Of a DNA stretch of 64,000 nucleotides, positions 8,028 to 16,674 are shown piece after piece (positions within the stretch are counted from its first letter, which is position 1; every line of letters begins with the position of its first letter). The DNA comes from Hymenobacter nitidus (GTDB lineage Bacteria > Bacteroidota > Bacteroidia > Cytophagales > Hymenobacteraceae). The notes under the pieces were generated by a model. It was given only the letters and a program-made list of their open reading frames with translations, searched no databases and had not been told where the DNA came from. Made by a program: the position numbers and the translations under genes. The stretch covers positions 496,001 to 560,000 of the forward strand of contig NZ_JAJADQ010000002.1 of the NCBI RefSeq assembly GCF_020447315.1, in the 5' to 3' direction.

Positions 8028-9329
8028 ATGCATCGTCCTTTTCGACCTTTTGCTATCCTAGCGCTGCTGTTGGCGGGAATGGTGGGCTTCAATCTGTATC
8101 TGTCCGGCACTTTCGAGCGAAGCGCCGTATTAAATGCGCTGCGTAACCGCTACTACATCCCAGACCCGGAGTTTAAGCCTCTGCTGCGCCGCTTTCGGCA
8201 GCTGGAGTCGCTGTACAATGCAGATCCGGAAGCCTTGCCGATAGTGTACAAGGACTATTTCACCCTGCAGGAGGGGAGTTACTCTTATCAGAAGATCCAC
8301 TACACCATTCGTTTGGCCCCCAAGGCGTTGGGATTACCTAAAAGTCAGGTGGTCCTGGCCAACCCGTTTGGACCGGAACGTTTTCCACTGTCCTTTTCCG
8401 TGCTGTACCAGGGCCACCTGCTGACGCTGTTCCGGCCGGGCTACTTTGCCTGTTACACCACCGACAGCCTGCGTCGTAACCAAGCGCTGGAGCGCCGGCT
8501 AAACACCCGTCGGTTTCGCTACCACTGGCTGATTAACGACCAGCTGATCGGGCTTTCGGGCACTCGTTATTTCGTTTTTAGCCCGACCGGCCGCTGGGAG
8601 CCTCTACGGCAGCCGCTGCCCCTGAGCCGGCAGCCCAAGCTCTTTGAGGATAAGCGCTACCTGGCCTGGATGACGTGCAACGGGGAATGGGGCGGCGAGG
8701 TGTATTTCTACGATAAGCAGCGGCGCATCTACTACCTGGCCCGGGCCACCTGTCCCAATTCCATTATTAAGCACAACGGGAGCTACTTCGTGCTGTCTTC
8801 GCTGGGGCACATGCTGGGCTCCTGCGACTGGCAGCAGATTGACGACCCGACCCGGCTCACGCGCTGGCAGGGCCCGACCAGGCCTCAGGACCGGGACTTT
8901 ACCAATGACCGCGAAAACGCCATCCGGTCGGGCAAGACCCTTTTCGATTATCAGCAGATGGAGATGCTCTCGGCCTTCGTACTCAATGGGGAGCCGATGT
9001 TCATGGTAAACTGGCGCGGCAGCACCCTTCTGGCAACCTGGCAGAATGATGTCTTCACCATCGTCGACCCCTTGTTCAATGATGGCCTGTACACGCATAC
9101 TCCGGTAACCACCACCTACGGACCCGGCCGAGTGCTGATGAATATCAACGCCGGCGACAACGTGGAAAGCGCCTGTATCCTGCTGGCCGACCGGCAGCTG
9201 GTCAAGATCAACTGGCACCCCGACCAGGTATCGGAGCCCACGATGATGCTCAATGACACCGTTTGGTCGCCCCTGGAAACCTACGCGCCTGCTGTTACCG
9301 ATTCCGCTGAGGCCGTTTCCGAACCGTAA
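8028..9329 (+). CDS. Membrane-anchored hypothetical protein (433 aa)
   Basis: A 433-residue protein with one N-terminal membrane segment (FAILALLLAGMVGFNLYL) and a large region likely outside the cytoplasm. It is rich in Tyr, Trp and Arg, with repeated strand-turn patterns (RYFVFSPTGRWEPL; GEVYFYDKQRRIYYLARA; SYFVLSSLGHMLG; PMFMVNWRGSTLLATW) that suggest a beta-propeller. No catalytic motif stands out. It begins 19 bases after the pnkp stop, so it could be read through from pnkp, but a functional tie is not evident. It converges on the metallo-beta-lactamase-fold gene, with 19 bases between stops. Confidence 0.7.
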   Translation: MHRPFRPFAILALLLAGMVGFNLYLSGTFERSAVLNALRNRYYIPDPEFKPLLRRFRQLESLYNADPEALPIVYKDYFTLQEGSYSYQKIHYTIRLAPKALGLPKSQVVLANPFGPERFPLSFSVLYQGHLLTLFRPGYFACYTTDSLRRNQALERRLNTRRFRYHWLINDQLIGLSGTRYFVFSPTGRWEPLRQPLPLSRQPKLFEDKRYLAWMTCNGEWGGEVYFYDKQRRIYYLARATCPNSIIKHNGSYFVLSSLGHMLGSCDWQQIDDPTRLTRWQGPTRPQDRDFTNDRENAIRSGKTLFDYQQMEMLSAFVLNGEPMFMVNWRGSTLLATWQNDVFTIVDPLFNDGLYTHTPVTTTYGPGRVLMNINAGDNVESACILLADRQLVKINWHPDQVSEPTMMLNDTVWSPLETYAPAVTDSAEAVSEP

Positions 9330-9348
9330 TACGCTAGCCTACGCGGCG

Positions 9349-10815
9349 TTACTTCACCTGCATGGCCTGCTCCAGGTCGGAGAAGGGAATGATGGTTTTC
9401 ACCCCGCTTTCGGCCACGGGCCACGACTGCACCACGGTTTCCACCGGCAGATTCCGGTCTTTGATGGCCTGGTAGAGGCCGGCCTGGCGGGCACTGGGCT
9501 TGCGGGGCACTCCGTCGCGCTTGATCCAGACTAAATCGTCCTCAAACAGCAGCTTTTCGGTCGGAAAATAGTAGATCAGGTAGTCGTTGGTATGGGCCGA
9601 CTGGCTGCCGATAAAGTGAATCTGCATGCTGAACTGCCCGTCGGTAATAATCTGACTGGCAGTAATTTCCTGCACCTGTAGTGGGCGGGGCCGCCGCTGC
9701 AGGCTGTCGGGCTGCAGGGTGCGCGGGGCCTGGGCCAGGTAGCGCACGTAGGCCTCGTCGCCGGGGCCGCAGAGTACGGTGGCGCCTTGCTGCACGAAAG
9801 CCCGCACCCCACCCAGGTAGTGCGGATGGTAGTGGCCCAGAACAAAGTAGCGAATGGGCTTGCCGGGCGCAATCTTCTGGGCTTCCCGGATGATAAGCTC
9901 GCCGTTTTCCGGGCTCAGAGGCGCTTCGGCCACCACCAGAAAGTCGCGAAACTCGACCAGCAGCACCCGGTCGTCGGTGTGCCGCAGCTCCAGAAAATGC
10001 AGGTTGGGCCGGTAGTGCTGCACCGTTAGTTTCGGGGGCGTACCGGCCTCGGCCCGCACCTGATACCCCGCGGGCTTTTGGAGCAGCACCGGCGCTTCGG
10101 CGGTTAAAGCCACGGCCGAAACCGTCACCGTATCGTGCAGCTTCCCGTTGATTTTGTCAATGCTGACCGTCTTGGCGTAGCGAAACGAGCCGAAGCGGGT
10201 GTAGTCGCGGTAGGTATAGGTGGTGAGTACGTCGCCAAACAGGTCGTCGTGGCTGAGCACCTCGGCGCGCTCCACCAGCTTATCGCCCTTGCGGATAAAG
10301 AGCCGGACGATGGTCGTGGGCAGGCGCAGCTGGTGCTGCACCGCCCCCCCGGCCGCCTCCGATACCTGGACCGCCGCCTTCTGCTGCCGCAGCAGCTGCA
10401 GCAGCAGCACCGGCGAGTAGCGGGCCGAAGCCAGCAGCTGGGCCGTGCGCTGGGCCGGCGTCACGACTTTGGCCGGCTCCTGGTCGCCGTAGTCCAGCAA
10501 CAGCAGCTCGTCGGCGCTGACCTGGGTTTTGGAATAATACGTTTTCGCGCCTTGCACCAGCGTATCCTGGCGCAGAAAGCCGGCCCCGCTCACCCAGGCC
10601 CGGCCCCGCTTGGCGTAGGTAGTCGGTTGCCAGGGGTACTGGCTGTGCTCCAGCTCGTGGGCCTGCTCCCGGTACGACAAGGCCGCGTACCCCGGGCCCA
10701 AACCGGCGCCTTGCCTAGCCCAGCATTGTTCCAGGTAGTTGGCCGGCTTGGCCAAGGTTACAACCGGCAACGACAGGAGTCCGGTCAGGAGTAATGTTTT
10801 AGCCAAACCGAGCAT
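9349..10815 (-). CDS. Secreted metallo-beta-lactamase-fold protein with altered HxHxDH motif
   Basis: A 488-residue exported protein (signal peptide MLGLAKTLLLTGLLSLPVVTLA). The C-terminal half has the MBL fold order: RYFVLGHYHPHYLGG, QSAHTNDYLIYYFP and KLLFEDDLVW. The canonical zinc motif HxHxDH is HYHPHY here, so the Asp is replaced by His and the following His by Tyr, which would weaken or change metal binding. The N-terminal 250 residues resemble an outer-membrane-lipoprotein-sorting/DUF-like beta domain (TTYTYRDYTRFGSFRYAKTVSID). The ATG at 10815 begins the signal peptide. It follows the TonB-like gene by 19 bases on the same strand, so it is part of the same transcription unit. Activity uncertain. 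Confidence 0.75.
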   Translation of the reverse strand: MLGLAKTLLLTGLLSLPVVTLAKPANYLEQCWARQGAGLGPGYAALSYREQAHELEHSQYPWQPTTYAKRGRAWVSGAGFLRQDTLVQGAKTYYSKTQVSADELLLLDYGDQEPAKVVTPAQRTAQLLASARYSPVLLLQLLRQQKAAVQVSEAAGGAVQHQLRLPTTIVRLFIRKGDKLVERAEVLSHDDLFGDVLTTYTYRDYTRFGSFRYAKTVSIDKINGKLHDTVTVSAVALTAEAPVLLQKPAGYQVRAEAGTPPKLTVQHYRPNLHFLELRHTDDRVLLVEFRDFLVVAEAPLSPENGELIIREAQKIAPGKPIRYFVLGHYHPHYLGGVRAFVQQGATVLCGPGDEAYVRYLAQAPRTLQPDSLQRRPRPLQVQEITASQIITDGQFSMQIHFIGSQSAHTNDYLIYYFPTEKLLFEDDLVWIKRDGVPRKPSARQAGLYQAIKDRNLPVETVVQSWPVAESGVKTIIPFSDLEQAMQVK

Positions 10816-10834
10816 AAAAAAGTGTTTCGAGACA

Positions 10835-11524
10835 TTAGCGAGCATAGGCCCGATGCATTTTAGCGCTAAACACGATGGGCAGCGTCCAGCGCTCGGCATA
10901 GGCCCGGCCGCGGCGGTATCTGGGAGTCCAGTGCGGCATCTGTTGCACTACCCGCAGGGCTTCCTGGTCGTGAGCAGGGTCGAGGCCGCGCTGCACAAAG
11001 GGCTTGCGCACCTGCCCGGTCGAGTCGATGGTAAAGCTCACGTAAACCCGGGCGTGTTTTCCTGGAACCGCGGGAGCCCGCTGCCAATCAATATGACTGT
11101 AGAGAAACCGGACCTGGGCCTCGGTACCGCCCGGAAATTCAGCCAGCCGGTTCCAGCGGCCGGTATGGTCCAGGCTGTCGGCTTTGTGGCGCGCCCGGCT
11201 GAAGAGCGTAGTCCCATACTCCTGCTCCAGCTGCCGCGTCATGACCGAGTCGTAACAGCCGTAGTAGCTGCGCGGCCGGTCATCCTCCACAAAGCGCCAC
11301 TGAATACCATAGTCATCCGCTAACACGTCAACATAGCTGTTCTTCACCGGGAGAAATTCCCGGGAATGCAGCTCGTACCGGCCCCGGCGAAAGTCAGCCA
11401 CCGCTGCTGCACAGCCTTGCTGGCAAGACGAGAGCCTGGAAACTTCTACCGGCTCCTTGATAGACTGCGGCAGCTGATGGCTTGCGGAGGAATTCTCGCG
11501 CCAGCCCCAACCAGCGAGCAACAA
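10835..11524 (-). CDS. TonB C-terminal-like protein
   Basis: A protein of up to 229 residues whose C-terminal 90 residues match the TonB C-terminal domain: VYVSFTIDSTGQVRKPFVQRGLDPAHDQEALRVVQQMPHWTP. No classic TonB N-terminal membrane anchor is visible; instead the chain starts in the same frame directly after the TAG stop of the M28 peptidase gene, with no ATG before residue 95. The most likely start is one of the TTG codons at 11524/11521, which would begin a short hydrophobic stretch LLAGWGW. It is therefore probably a periplasmic or envelope TonB-like module rather than a true energy transducer. The start is uncertain. Confidence 0.62.
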   Translation of the reverse strand: MLLAGWGWRENSSASHQLPQSIKEPVEVSRLSSCQQGCAAAVADFRRGRYELHSREFLPVKNSYVDVLADDYGIQWRFVEDDRPRSYYGCYDSVMTRQLEQEYGTTLFSRARHKADSLDHTGRWNRLAEFPGGTEAQVRFLYSHIDWQRAPAVPGKHARVYVSFTIDSTGQVRKPFVQRGLDPAHDQEALRVVQQMPHWTPRYRRGRAYAERWTLPIVFSAKMHRAYAR

Positions 11525-11530
11525 CGCCCA

Positions 11531-13273
11531 CTACTTACCCATACTCTTGTCCCGGGCCCCTTTGAACTCCGAGCCTGCGCGCCACTTCGGAAACGTGGTT
11601 TCACCGGCCAGCTTCTGGCCTACGCGCAGGTACAGCTCGGCGTCCTGGGCAATGCCGGTCAGGTCCCAGCTGGGGTCAAACTGGTCGGCGGGCTTGTGAT
11701 ACATGTTGGTGGTGTAGTTCTGGCGCTGCCGGGCAATGGCCTCCTTGCCGCCGGAGCGGCTCTCGAAGCCGCCGCTGGCGTAGAGGGAAGGCACGCCCAC
11801 GTGGGCGAAGTTGAAGTGGTCGGAGCGGTAGAACATGCCGGTTTCGGGCGTCTGGTCGGGCAGCACGTAGCGGTCCTGCTCCTTGGCCGCAGCCCGGGCG
11901 TAGTCCTCCAGCTCCGACTGCCCGTAGCCGATGACGGTCAGATCCTTCATCGGCCCGTAGGGCCAGAGCATGTCCATATTCAGGTCGGCCACGGTTTTGT
12001 TCAGCGGAAACGGCGGGTGCTGGGCGTAGTAGGCCGAGCCCAGCAACCCCTGCTCCTCGGCCGTCACGGCCAGAAACACGATGCTGCGCCGGGGCTTTTC
12101 GGGGGCCTGCTGGAAGGCTTCGGCAATGCTGAGCAGGGCGGCCAGGCCGGTGCCGTCGTCCACGGCCCCGTTGTAGATAGAGTCGCCGGCTATGGCTTTG
12201 CCCACCCCGAAATGGTCCCAGTGGGCCGAGTAGATGATGTACTCGTCGGGGCGGGTGGTGCCGGGCAGCACGGCCAGCACGTTCTTGCTGGTCTGGCGGC
12301 GCAGCTGGTTCCGGATGCTGCCCGTCAGGGTGAGGCCGCCCAGCGCCCGGGGCCGGAAGCCTTTCTTGTTGGCCGCGGCGTAGAGTTGGTCGTAGCTCTG
12401 GCCGGCGGCGGCAAAGAGCTTTTTGGCCGCGTCCAGGGTCAGCCAGCCTTCCAGGGCGCACTTGTCGGCGCCTTTGTTGGCGGTTTGGGCGCGCAGCTTG
12501 GGGCTGACGGCCCCGCTCAGCACCACGCTCCAGGGGTAGGCGGCCGGCCGGGTGTCGTGCACGATGAGCACGGCGGCGGCCCCGTGGCGGGCGGCTTCCT
12601 CGTATTTGTAGGTCCAGCGGCCGTAGTAGGTCATGGCCTGGCCCTTGAAGAAGGTGGTGTCGTTGCCCGCATTGCCGGGGTCATTCACCAGCACCACTAC
12701 GGTTTTGCCTTTCACGTCGAGGCCCGCGTAGTCGTCCCAGCCGTACTCGGGCGCCACCACGCCGTAGCCGGCAAACACCAGCGCGGAGTTGGCAACGCTG
12801 ACCTGGGGCTGCTCGCGCTGGGTGAAAGTCACAAAGTCAGTCTTATACTGAAAGCTCAGATTCTGCCCCGCACTTTTGCCCTTGATCTGCAGCGTGGCGG
12901 CGGGCGTGCCGGTTATTTCCACCAGCGGCACCGCCTGGAAGTAGCTGCCGTTGGGGCCGGGCTGCAGGCCCAGGCGCTTAAACTGCTCGGCCAGGTAAGT
13001 GGTGCTACGCTCCTCACCCTGGGTGAAGGGCTTGCGGCCCAGCATCTCATCCGAGGAAACGGCCTGCAGGTACTTGCCAATGCTGGCCGCGCTGATGCCG
13101 GCGGGCACCGCAGCCGCGGCCGGCGGGGCGGGGGCACTGGCCGTTTCGGCCGTGGGCGGAGCCGCCGTAGTGGTGGCAGCGGGGCGGGGGTGGCAGCCGG
13201 CCAGGGCGAGGGTCAGCACGACAGCCGGCACCAGGGGCCGCAAAAAGGGAGTTGCTGGCAGAGGAAAAAGCAT
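11531..13273 (-). CDS. M28-family metallopeptidase, lipoprotein
   Basis: A 580-residue exported zinc aminopeptidase. The start MLFPLPATPFLRP leads to a lipobox LALAGC, so it is a lipoprotein, followed by an Ala/Pro linker. A PA (protease-associated) domain is inserted in the middle, as in many M28 enzymes. The di-zinc peptidase motifs are all visible: YSAHWDHFG, NGAVDDGTG, TAEEQGLLGS, DLNMDML and YRSDHFNFAHVG. It is likely involved in peptide scavenging at the cell surface or in the periplasm. The ATG at 13273 precedes the signal peptide; 18 further in-frame residues upstream are not needed. It heads a leftward run with the TonB-like and MBL-fold genes. Confidence 0.92.
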   Translation of the reverse strand: MLFPLPATPFLRPLVPAVVLTLALAGCHPRPAATTTAAPPTAETASAPAPPAAAAVPAGISAASIGKYLQAVSSDEMLGRKPFTQGEERSTTYLAEQFKRLGLQPGPNGSYFQAVPLVEITGTPAATLQIKGKSAGQNLSFQYKTDFVTFTQREQPQVSVANSALVFAGYGVVAPEYGWDDYAGLDVKGKTVVVLVNDPGNAGNDTTFFKGQAMTYYGRWTYKYEEAARHGAAAVLIVHDTRPAAYPWSVVLSGAVSPKLRAQTANKGADKCALEGWLTLDAAKKLFAAAGQSYDQLYAAANKKGFRPRALGGLTLTGSIRNQLRRQTSKNVLAVLPGTTRPDEYIIYSAHWDHFGVGKAIAGDSIYNGAVDDGTGLAALLSIAEAFQQAPEKPRRSIVFLAVTAEEQGLLGSAYYAQHPPFPLNKTVADLNMDMLWPYGPMKDLTVIGYGQSELEDYARAAAKEQDRYVLPDQTPETGMFYRSDHFNFAHVGVPSLYASGGFESRSGGKEAIARQRQNYTTNMYHKPADQFDPSWDLTGIAQDAELYLRVGQKLAGETTFPKWRAGSEFKGARDKSMGK

Positions 13274-13388
13274 AAGACGGAATTCAGGTGAGGGCGCGCC
13301 GGGTTGCGGCCCGGAAATGTAAGGCAAAGTAGCCAGCCACCGTACGCCCCGCCCCTATTTCCCGAAGCAAGGGCCGGGTTCCGACTGC

Positions 13389-14198
13389 TCAGTCTACATC
13401 GTCGCACTCCGAGTCTATGCGTACAAACAGCTGGTCGAACTGCTTATAGAGCTCCGCGGTGGGCTCGGGGCGGGCCATCTGCTCGTTGACGCAGTTCCAC
13501 CAGGCAAACGTGAGCAGGTCGATTTTGGCGTAAGTAAGCCAGTTGGCATCGGCGGCCTGGTCCAGGTAGCGGGCCATGATGGCGTCGGGGCGGCCGTTCT
13601 GCTGTTGGCGCTCCTGAGTGTAGCGGTGCCAGTCGCGTCGGGTCAGGCTGTCGTTGCCGGTGGCCAGGCCTCGCACGAGCGGCTGGCAGGTTGCCGAGCC
13701 GGTCAGCAGCACCTCGGGCCGGGCAAAGGCCTGCATGGCCAGGCGAATGGCCCGGTACTCTTCCTCCAGCTCCCGCTGGCGGGCCTGCTTGAGCTGCTCC
13801 CACACTGGCCGGCCCACTACGGCGAGGCCTGCCAGGTGCTGGCGGGCCCGGCGGTAGTGGTCGTCCAGCGAGTCCAGATTCATCCGCTCCACCCCGGCCG
13901 GCTGAAAAGGCAGGGGGTTGTAGTACCGCAGCGCGCTGTTATTCAGCACCTCCCAGGTGCCATCGAGCTCGGCTTTGCGGTAGCGACCCGGGCTGTAGCG
14001 GCCGGTATACCGGCAGACGTCCGACTCCCAGACGTAGGTAGCCAGCGTATCGGCCGGCGCCGAAGATACCGGCCCAGGAGTCGGGGAAGCGGGCGGGGTA
14101 GCTGGCCGGGCGGCCTGCCGGGCCGGCGTATCGGGTGAGCAGGCCACCAGCACGCTCAGCAGCAAATAAAAGGCGGGGCGGTAATGGGTGGCAGGCAC
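13389..14198 (-). CDS. Putative lipoprotein of unknown function (269 aa)
   Basis: The chain from a GTG at 14198 gives MPATHYRPAFYLLLSVLVACSPD, a lipoprotein signal with lipobox LVAC, then a Pro/Ala/Thr linker and about 210 residues of mostly helical sequence (SLDDHYRRARQHLAGLAVVG; QLKQARQRELEEEYRAIRLAMQAF). The mature part has several Cys (ESDVCRYTG, SATCQPLV, WWNCVNE, DSECDDVD) that could pair. No ATG is available that gives an export signal, and a TATATTTG promoter element sits 43 bp upstream, which supports the GTG start. An upstream reading into the divergent nucleotidyltransferase gene is rejected. No family is recognised. Confidence 0.62.
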   Translation of the reverse strand: MPATHYRPAFYLLLSVLVACSPDTPARQAARPATPPASPTPGPVSSAPADTLATYVWESDVCRYTGRYSPGRYRKAELDGTWEVLNNSALRYYNPLPFQPAGVERMNLDSLDDHYRRARQHLAGLAVVGRPVWEQLKQARQRELEEEYRAIRLAMQAFARPEVLLTGSATCQPLVRGLATGNDSLTRRDWHRYTQERQQQNGRPDAIMARYLDQAADANWLTYAKIDLLTFAWWNCVNEQMARPEPTAELYKQFDQLFVRIDSECDDVD

Positions 14199-14240
14199 GA
14201 GAATAATCGTTGACGAAACCAAGGCGAGAATACAGGCCGC

Positions 14241-14248
14241 CAAATATA
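14241..14248 (-). promoter_or_regulatory. Promoter -7 element (TAnnTTTG), minus strand
   Basis: On the minus strand bases 14248 to 14241 read TATATTTG, a full match to TAnnTTTG. It lies 43 bp before the GTG at 14198 and is the best support for that start of the leftward lipoprotein gene. Confidence 0.55.
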
Positions 14249-14372
14249 CGTGCCCGTTTTGTTCAGCTTCCGGATTCTGCGCGCGACTTTGGACTTGTTC
14301 CGGCTGGTTTCGGCTACTTTTAACGTTCCTTTCAGCCGCTCGCGCCTCGGGCCGGGCTATTTCCCGCCTGCT

Positions 14373-15170
14373 ATGCTTGCCCGCATTTCCGCCGTCCTCA
14401 CTGAGCTCGAAGCCACCCACGGCATCCGCATCCTGTACGCGGCCGAGGCCGGCAGCCGCGCCTGGGGCTTCCCCTCGCCCCACTCCGACTACGACGTACG
14501 CTTTATCTACTGCCACCCGGCGGCCTGGTACCTCACGCTCGACGACGAGGCCGATACGCTCAACTTCCCGGTAGAAGCACTGCTCGACCTTGGGGGCTGG
14601 GAGCTGCGCAAAACCCTCCGGCTGCTGCGCGCCTCCAACGCGGCCCTGTTTGAGTGGCTGCAGTCGCCCATCGTCTACCACCAGGTGCCGGACTTTGCCG
14701 CCGGCCTAGCCCCGCTGCTGCCCCGCGCGTTCAATCTGCGCGCCGGCCTGCACCACTACCTGGGTCTGGTCCGCAAAGGCCTGGAAACCGACCTCGCCAC
14801 CGGGCAGGTCCGGCTGAAACGCTTGTTCTATATGCTGCGCCCGGCCCTGGCAGTCCGCTGGATTTTCGAGCGCCACAGCCTGCCACCCATGCAGTTCGAT
14901 GCCTTGTGCGTGCTGCTGCCTACAGAGCTGGCGGCGGAAGTGCAGGAGCTGCTGCGCGTAAAATCCCAGGCCGACGAAAAAGCCGCAGTTGTGCCCTCGG
15001 CGGCCCTGGTGGCGTTTCTGCACGCCGAGTATGCCGTCGGCAGCACCCTCCGCGACACGCTGCCCGCCCTGCCGGGCCCGCCGCCCACGCCGGAACTCAA
15101 CGCGCTGTTTCAGCACTGGCTTGCCGCTTCCTTTCCCATTTCCCAGCCGACTCCGGGCGCTTTTTACTAG
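14373..15170 (+). CDS. YcgL-type nucleotidyltransferase superfamily protein (first of two)
   Basis: A 265-residue protein with the polymerase-beta-like nucleotidyltransferase signature GSRAWGFPSPHSDYDVRF at about residues 30-47: the GSR..G loop and the SDYD metal-binding Asp pair. It then continues with helical segments (WELRKTLRLLRASNAALFEWLQSP; RLKRLFYMLRPALAVRWIF) typical of the COG3541/YcgL family. The ATG at 14373 is chosen because the family starts shortly before ELEATHGIRILYAAEAGSR. It is followed after 8 bases by a second member of the superfamily. The substrate is unknown; family members are found near RNA ligases and RNA-repair genes, and here pnkp and hen1 are within 15 kb, so action on RNA ends is plausible. 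Confidence 0.85.
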   Translation: MLARISAVLTELEATHGIRILYAAEAGSRAWGFPSPHSDYDVRFIYCHPAAWYLTLDDEADTLNFPVEALLDLGGWELRKTLRLLRASNAALFEWLQSPIVYHQVPDFAAGLAPLLPRAFNLRAGLHHYLGLVRKGLETDLATGQVRLKRLFYMLRPALAVRWIFERHSLPPMQFDALCVLLPTELAAEVQELLRVKSQADEKAAVVPSAALVAFLHAEYAVGSTLRDTLPALPGPPPTPELNALFQHWLAASFPISQPTPGAFY

Positions 15171-15178
15171 CCTACCTG

Positions 15179-16258
15179 ATGGATATTGCCTACCTGCGCC
15201 AGCACCAGCTGATTATTTTCGAAACCGTAAGTGGCAGCCGCGCCTACGGCACCAACCTGCCTCACTCCGATACCGACCTGAAAGGGGTGTTTGTATTGCC
15301 GGAGCGCGACTTCTACGGCCTCGACTACGTAGCCCAGGTAGCCAACGACACCAACGACGAGGTGTTCTATGAGCTGCGCCGCTTTGTGGAGCTGCTGCTC
15401 AAAAACAACCCCACGGCCCTGGAAATCCTGGCCTCCCCGGCCGACTGCATCCGCTACCAGCACCCGCTGTTTGCCGCCTTTCAGCCCACCGATTTTCTGT
15501 CCCGGCTCTGCCGCCAAACCTTTGCGGAGTACGCCATAGCCCAGATTCGTAAGGCCAAGGGCCTGAACAAGAAAATCAACAACCCGGAGCCGCCGGCCCG
15601 TAAGGCAGTGCTGGACTTCTGCTACGTAACCGTGGGGGCCGGGGCCATGCCGGTGGCCAAATGGCTGGCGCGCCAGGGCCTGCGGGCCGCGCAGTGCGGC
15701 CTGGCCAACGTGCCCCACCTGACCGACCTCTACGCCCTGTTTGTGGACCCAGCCCCGGCCGCCCCGCTGGGCTACCGGGGTCTGCTGCGCGACGAGGCCA
15801 CTTCCAACGACGTGCTGCTGTCGGCCGTGCCCAAGGGTGAGGAGCCTGTAGCTTACCTGTCATTTAACCGTAACGGCTACTCCACCTACTGCCGCGTCTA
15901 CAAGGAGTACTGGGACTGGGTGGCGCGCCGCAACGTGGAGCGCTACGAAAACACGGTGCAGCACGGCAAAAACTACGATGCCAAAAACATGCTGCACGTG
16001 TTCCGGCTCCTGCGCACGGCCCTGGAAATAGCCACGACCGGGCAGCTGCTCGTGCGCCGACCCGACCGGGAGTTTCTGCTCCAGATCCGGCGCGGCGCCT
16101 TCGAGTACGACTACCTGGTAACCGAGGCTCAGGCCCTGGTCGAGCAGGTAGATGCCGCGTTTGCAGCGTCCGGCCTGCCCGAAGTGCCCGATACGGCGGC
16201 GGCCACGGAGCGGCTGCGCCGGGTGCGGCAGCAGTTTTACGCCGCTGCCGCCCGCTAG
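15179..16258 (+). CDS. YcgL-type nucleotidyltransferase superfamily protein (second of two)
   Basis: A 359-residue paralogue of the preceding gene. The catalytic signature is GSRAYGTNLPHSDTDLKGVF at about residues 18-37, with SDTD as the Asp pair, and DEVFYELRRFVELLLKNNPTALEIL is the typical following helix. It is longer than the first copy and contains extra conserved-looking motifs (AYLSFNRNGYSTYCRVYKEYWDWV; HGKNYDAKNMLHVFRLLRTA). The ATG at 15179 lies 8 bases after the upstream stop, so the two are probably co-translated. The GKNYDAKNMLHV block is a hallmark of the larger COG3541 members. Target and nucleotide are unknown. Confidence 0.87.
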   Translation: MDIAYLRQHQLIIFETVSGSRAYGTNLPHSDTDLKGVFVLPERDFYGLDYVAQVANDTNDEVFYELRRFVELLLKNNPTALEILASPADCIRYQHPLFAAFQPTDFLSRLCRQTFAEYAIAQIRKAKGLNKKINNPEPPARKAVLDFCYVTVGAGAMPVAKWLARQGLRAAQCGLANVPHLTDLYALFVDPAPAAPLGYRGLLRDEATSNDVLLSAVPKGEEPVAYLSFNRNGYSTYCRVYKEYWDWVARRNVERYENTVQHGKNYDAKNMLHVFRLLRTALEIATTGQLLVRRPDREFLLQIRRGAFEYDYLVTEAQALVEQVDAAFAASGLPEVPDTAAATERLRRVRQQFYAAAAR

Positions 16259-16265
16259 GGCTTAC

Positions 16266-16490
16266 CTAAAACCGGCTGCGCGAGCCGCTGGCTTTGTGGG
16301 TGAGCTTGGGCAGCCGAAACCAGCTTGTGGTCCGCTTACGCTTGGCCCCGCGGTAGGCCTTATAATTGGGACGGTGCACGTACACCCGGCCTTTGGCTTT
16401 GGCCCGGGCGTAGGCAGTGGGACGGGCAGCCAGGGCATCGGCCGTCAAAAACAGGAACAAGACGCCAAACAACAACAGCACTTTAGTCAT
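16266..16490 (-). CDS. Small exported basic protein (74 aa)
   Basis: A 74-residue protein with a clear signal peptide (MTKVLLLFGVLFLFLTADALA) and a mature part of about 52 residues that is strongly basic and aromatic (ARAKAKGRVYVHRPNYKAY; AKRKRTTSWFRLP). It has almost no acidic residues, so the mature peptide should bind nucleic acids, lipopolysaccharide or anionic membranes. Its stop is 7 bases from the stop of the second nucleotidyltransferase, with which it converges. No family is recognised. Confidence 0.6.
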   Translation of the reverse strand: MTKVLLLFGVLFLFLTADALAARPTAYARAKAKGRVYVHRPNYKAYRGAKRKRTTSWFRLPKLTHKASGSRSRF

Positions 16491-16618
16491 CAGAAGAAAG
16501 GTTGGTGTAGCAGAAGAACTGTATTTGCCCTAAAATTATTGTGCAGGGCTGGCAATCAGCGGCTTCCCGCGGGCAGTGGCACCAGTAAATGCTTTTAGCA
16601 GCCCCGGGCGCCGCCTTT

Positions 16619-16651
16619 TTTGGCCGTAATGCCCATCGGCGTGTATATTCG
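16619..16651 (+). promoter_or_regulatory. Candidate Bacteroidota promoter for the hybrid kinase
   Basis: TTTG at 16619-16622 is followed after 21 bases by TATATTCG at 16644-16651, a near match to TAnnTTTG. The element ends 23 bp before the ATG at 16675. Confidence 0.42.
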
Positions 16652-16674
16652 TCACTTATCCTCTGCCCTGCCCC

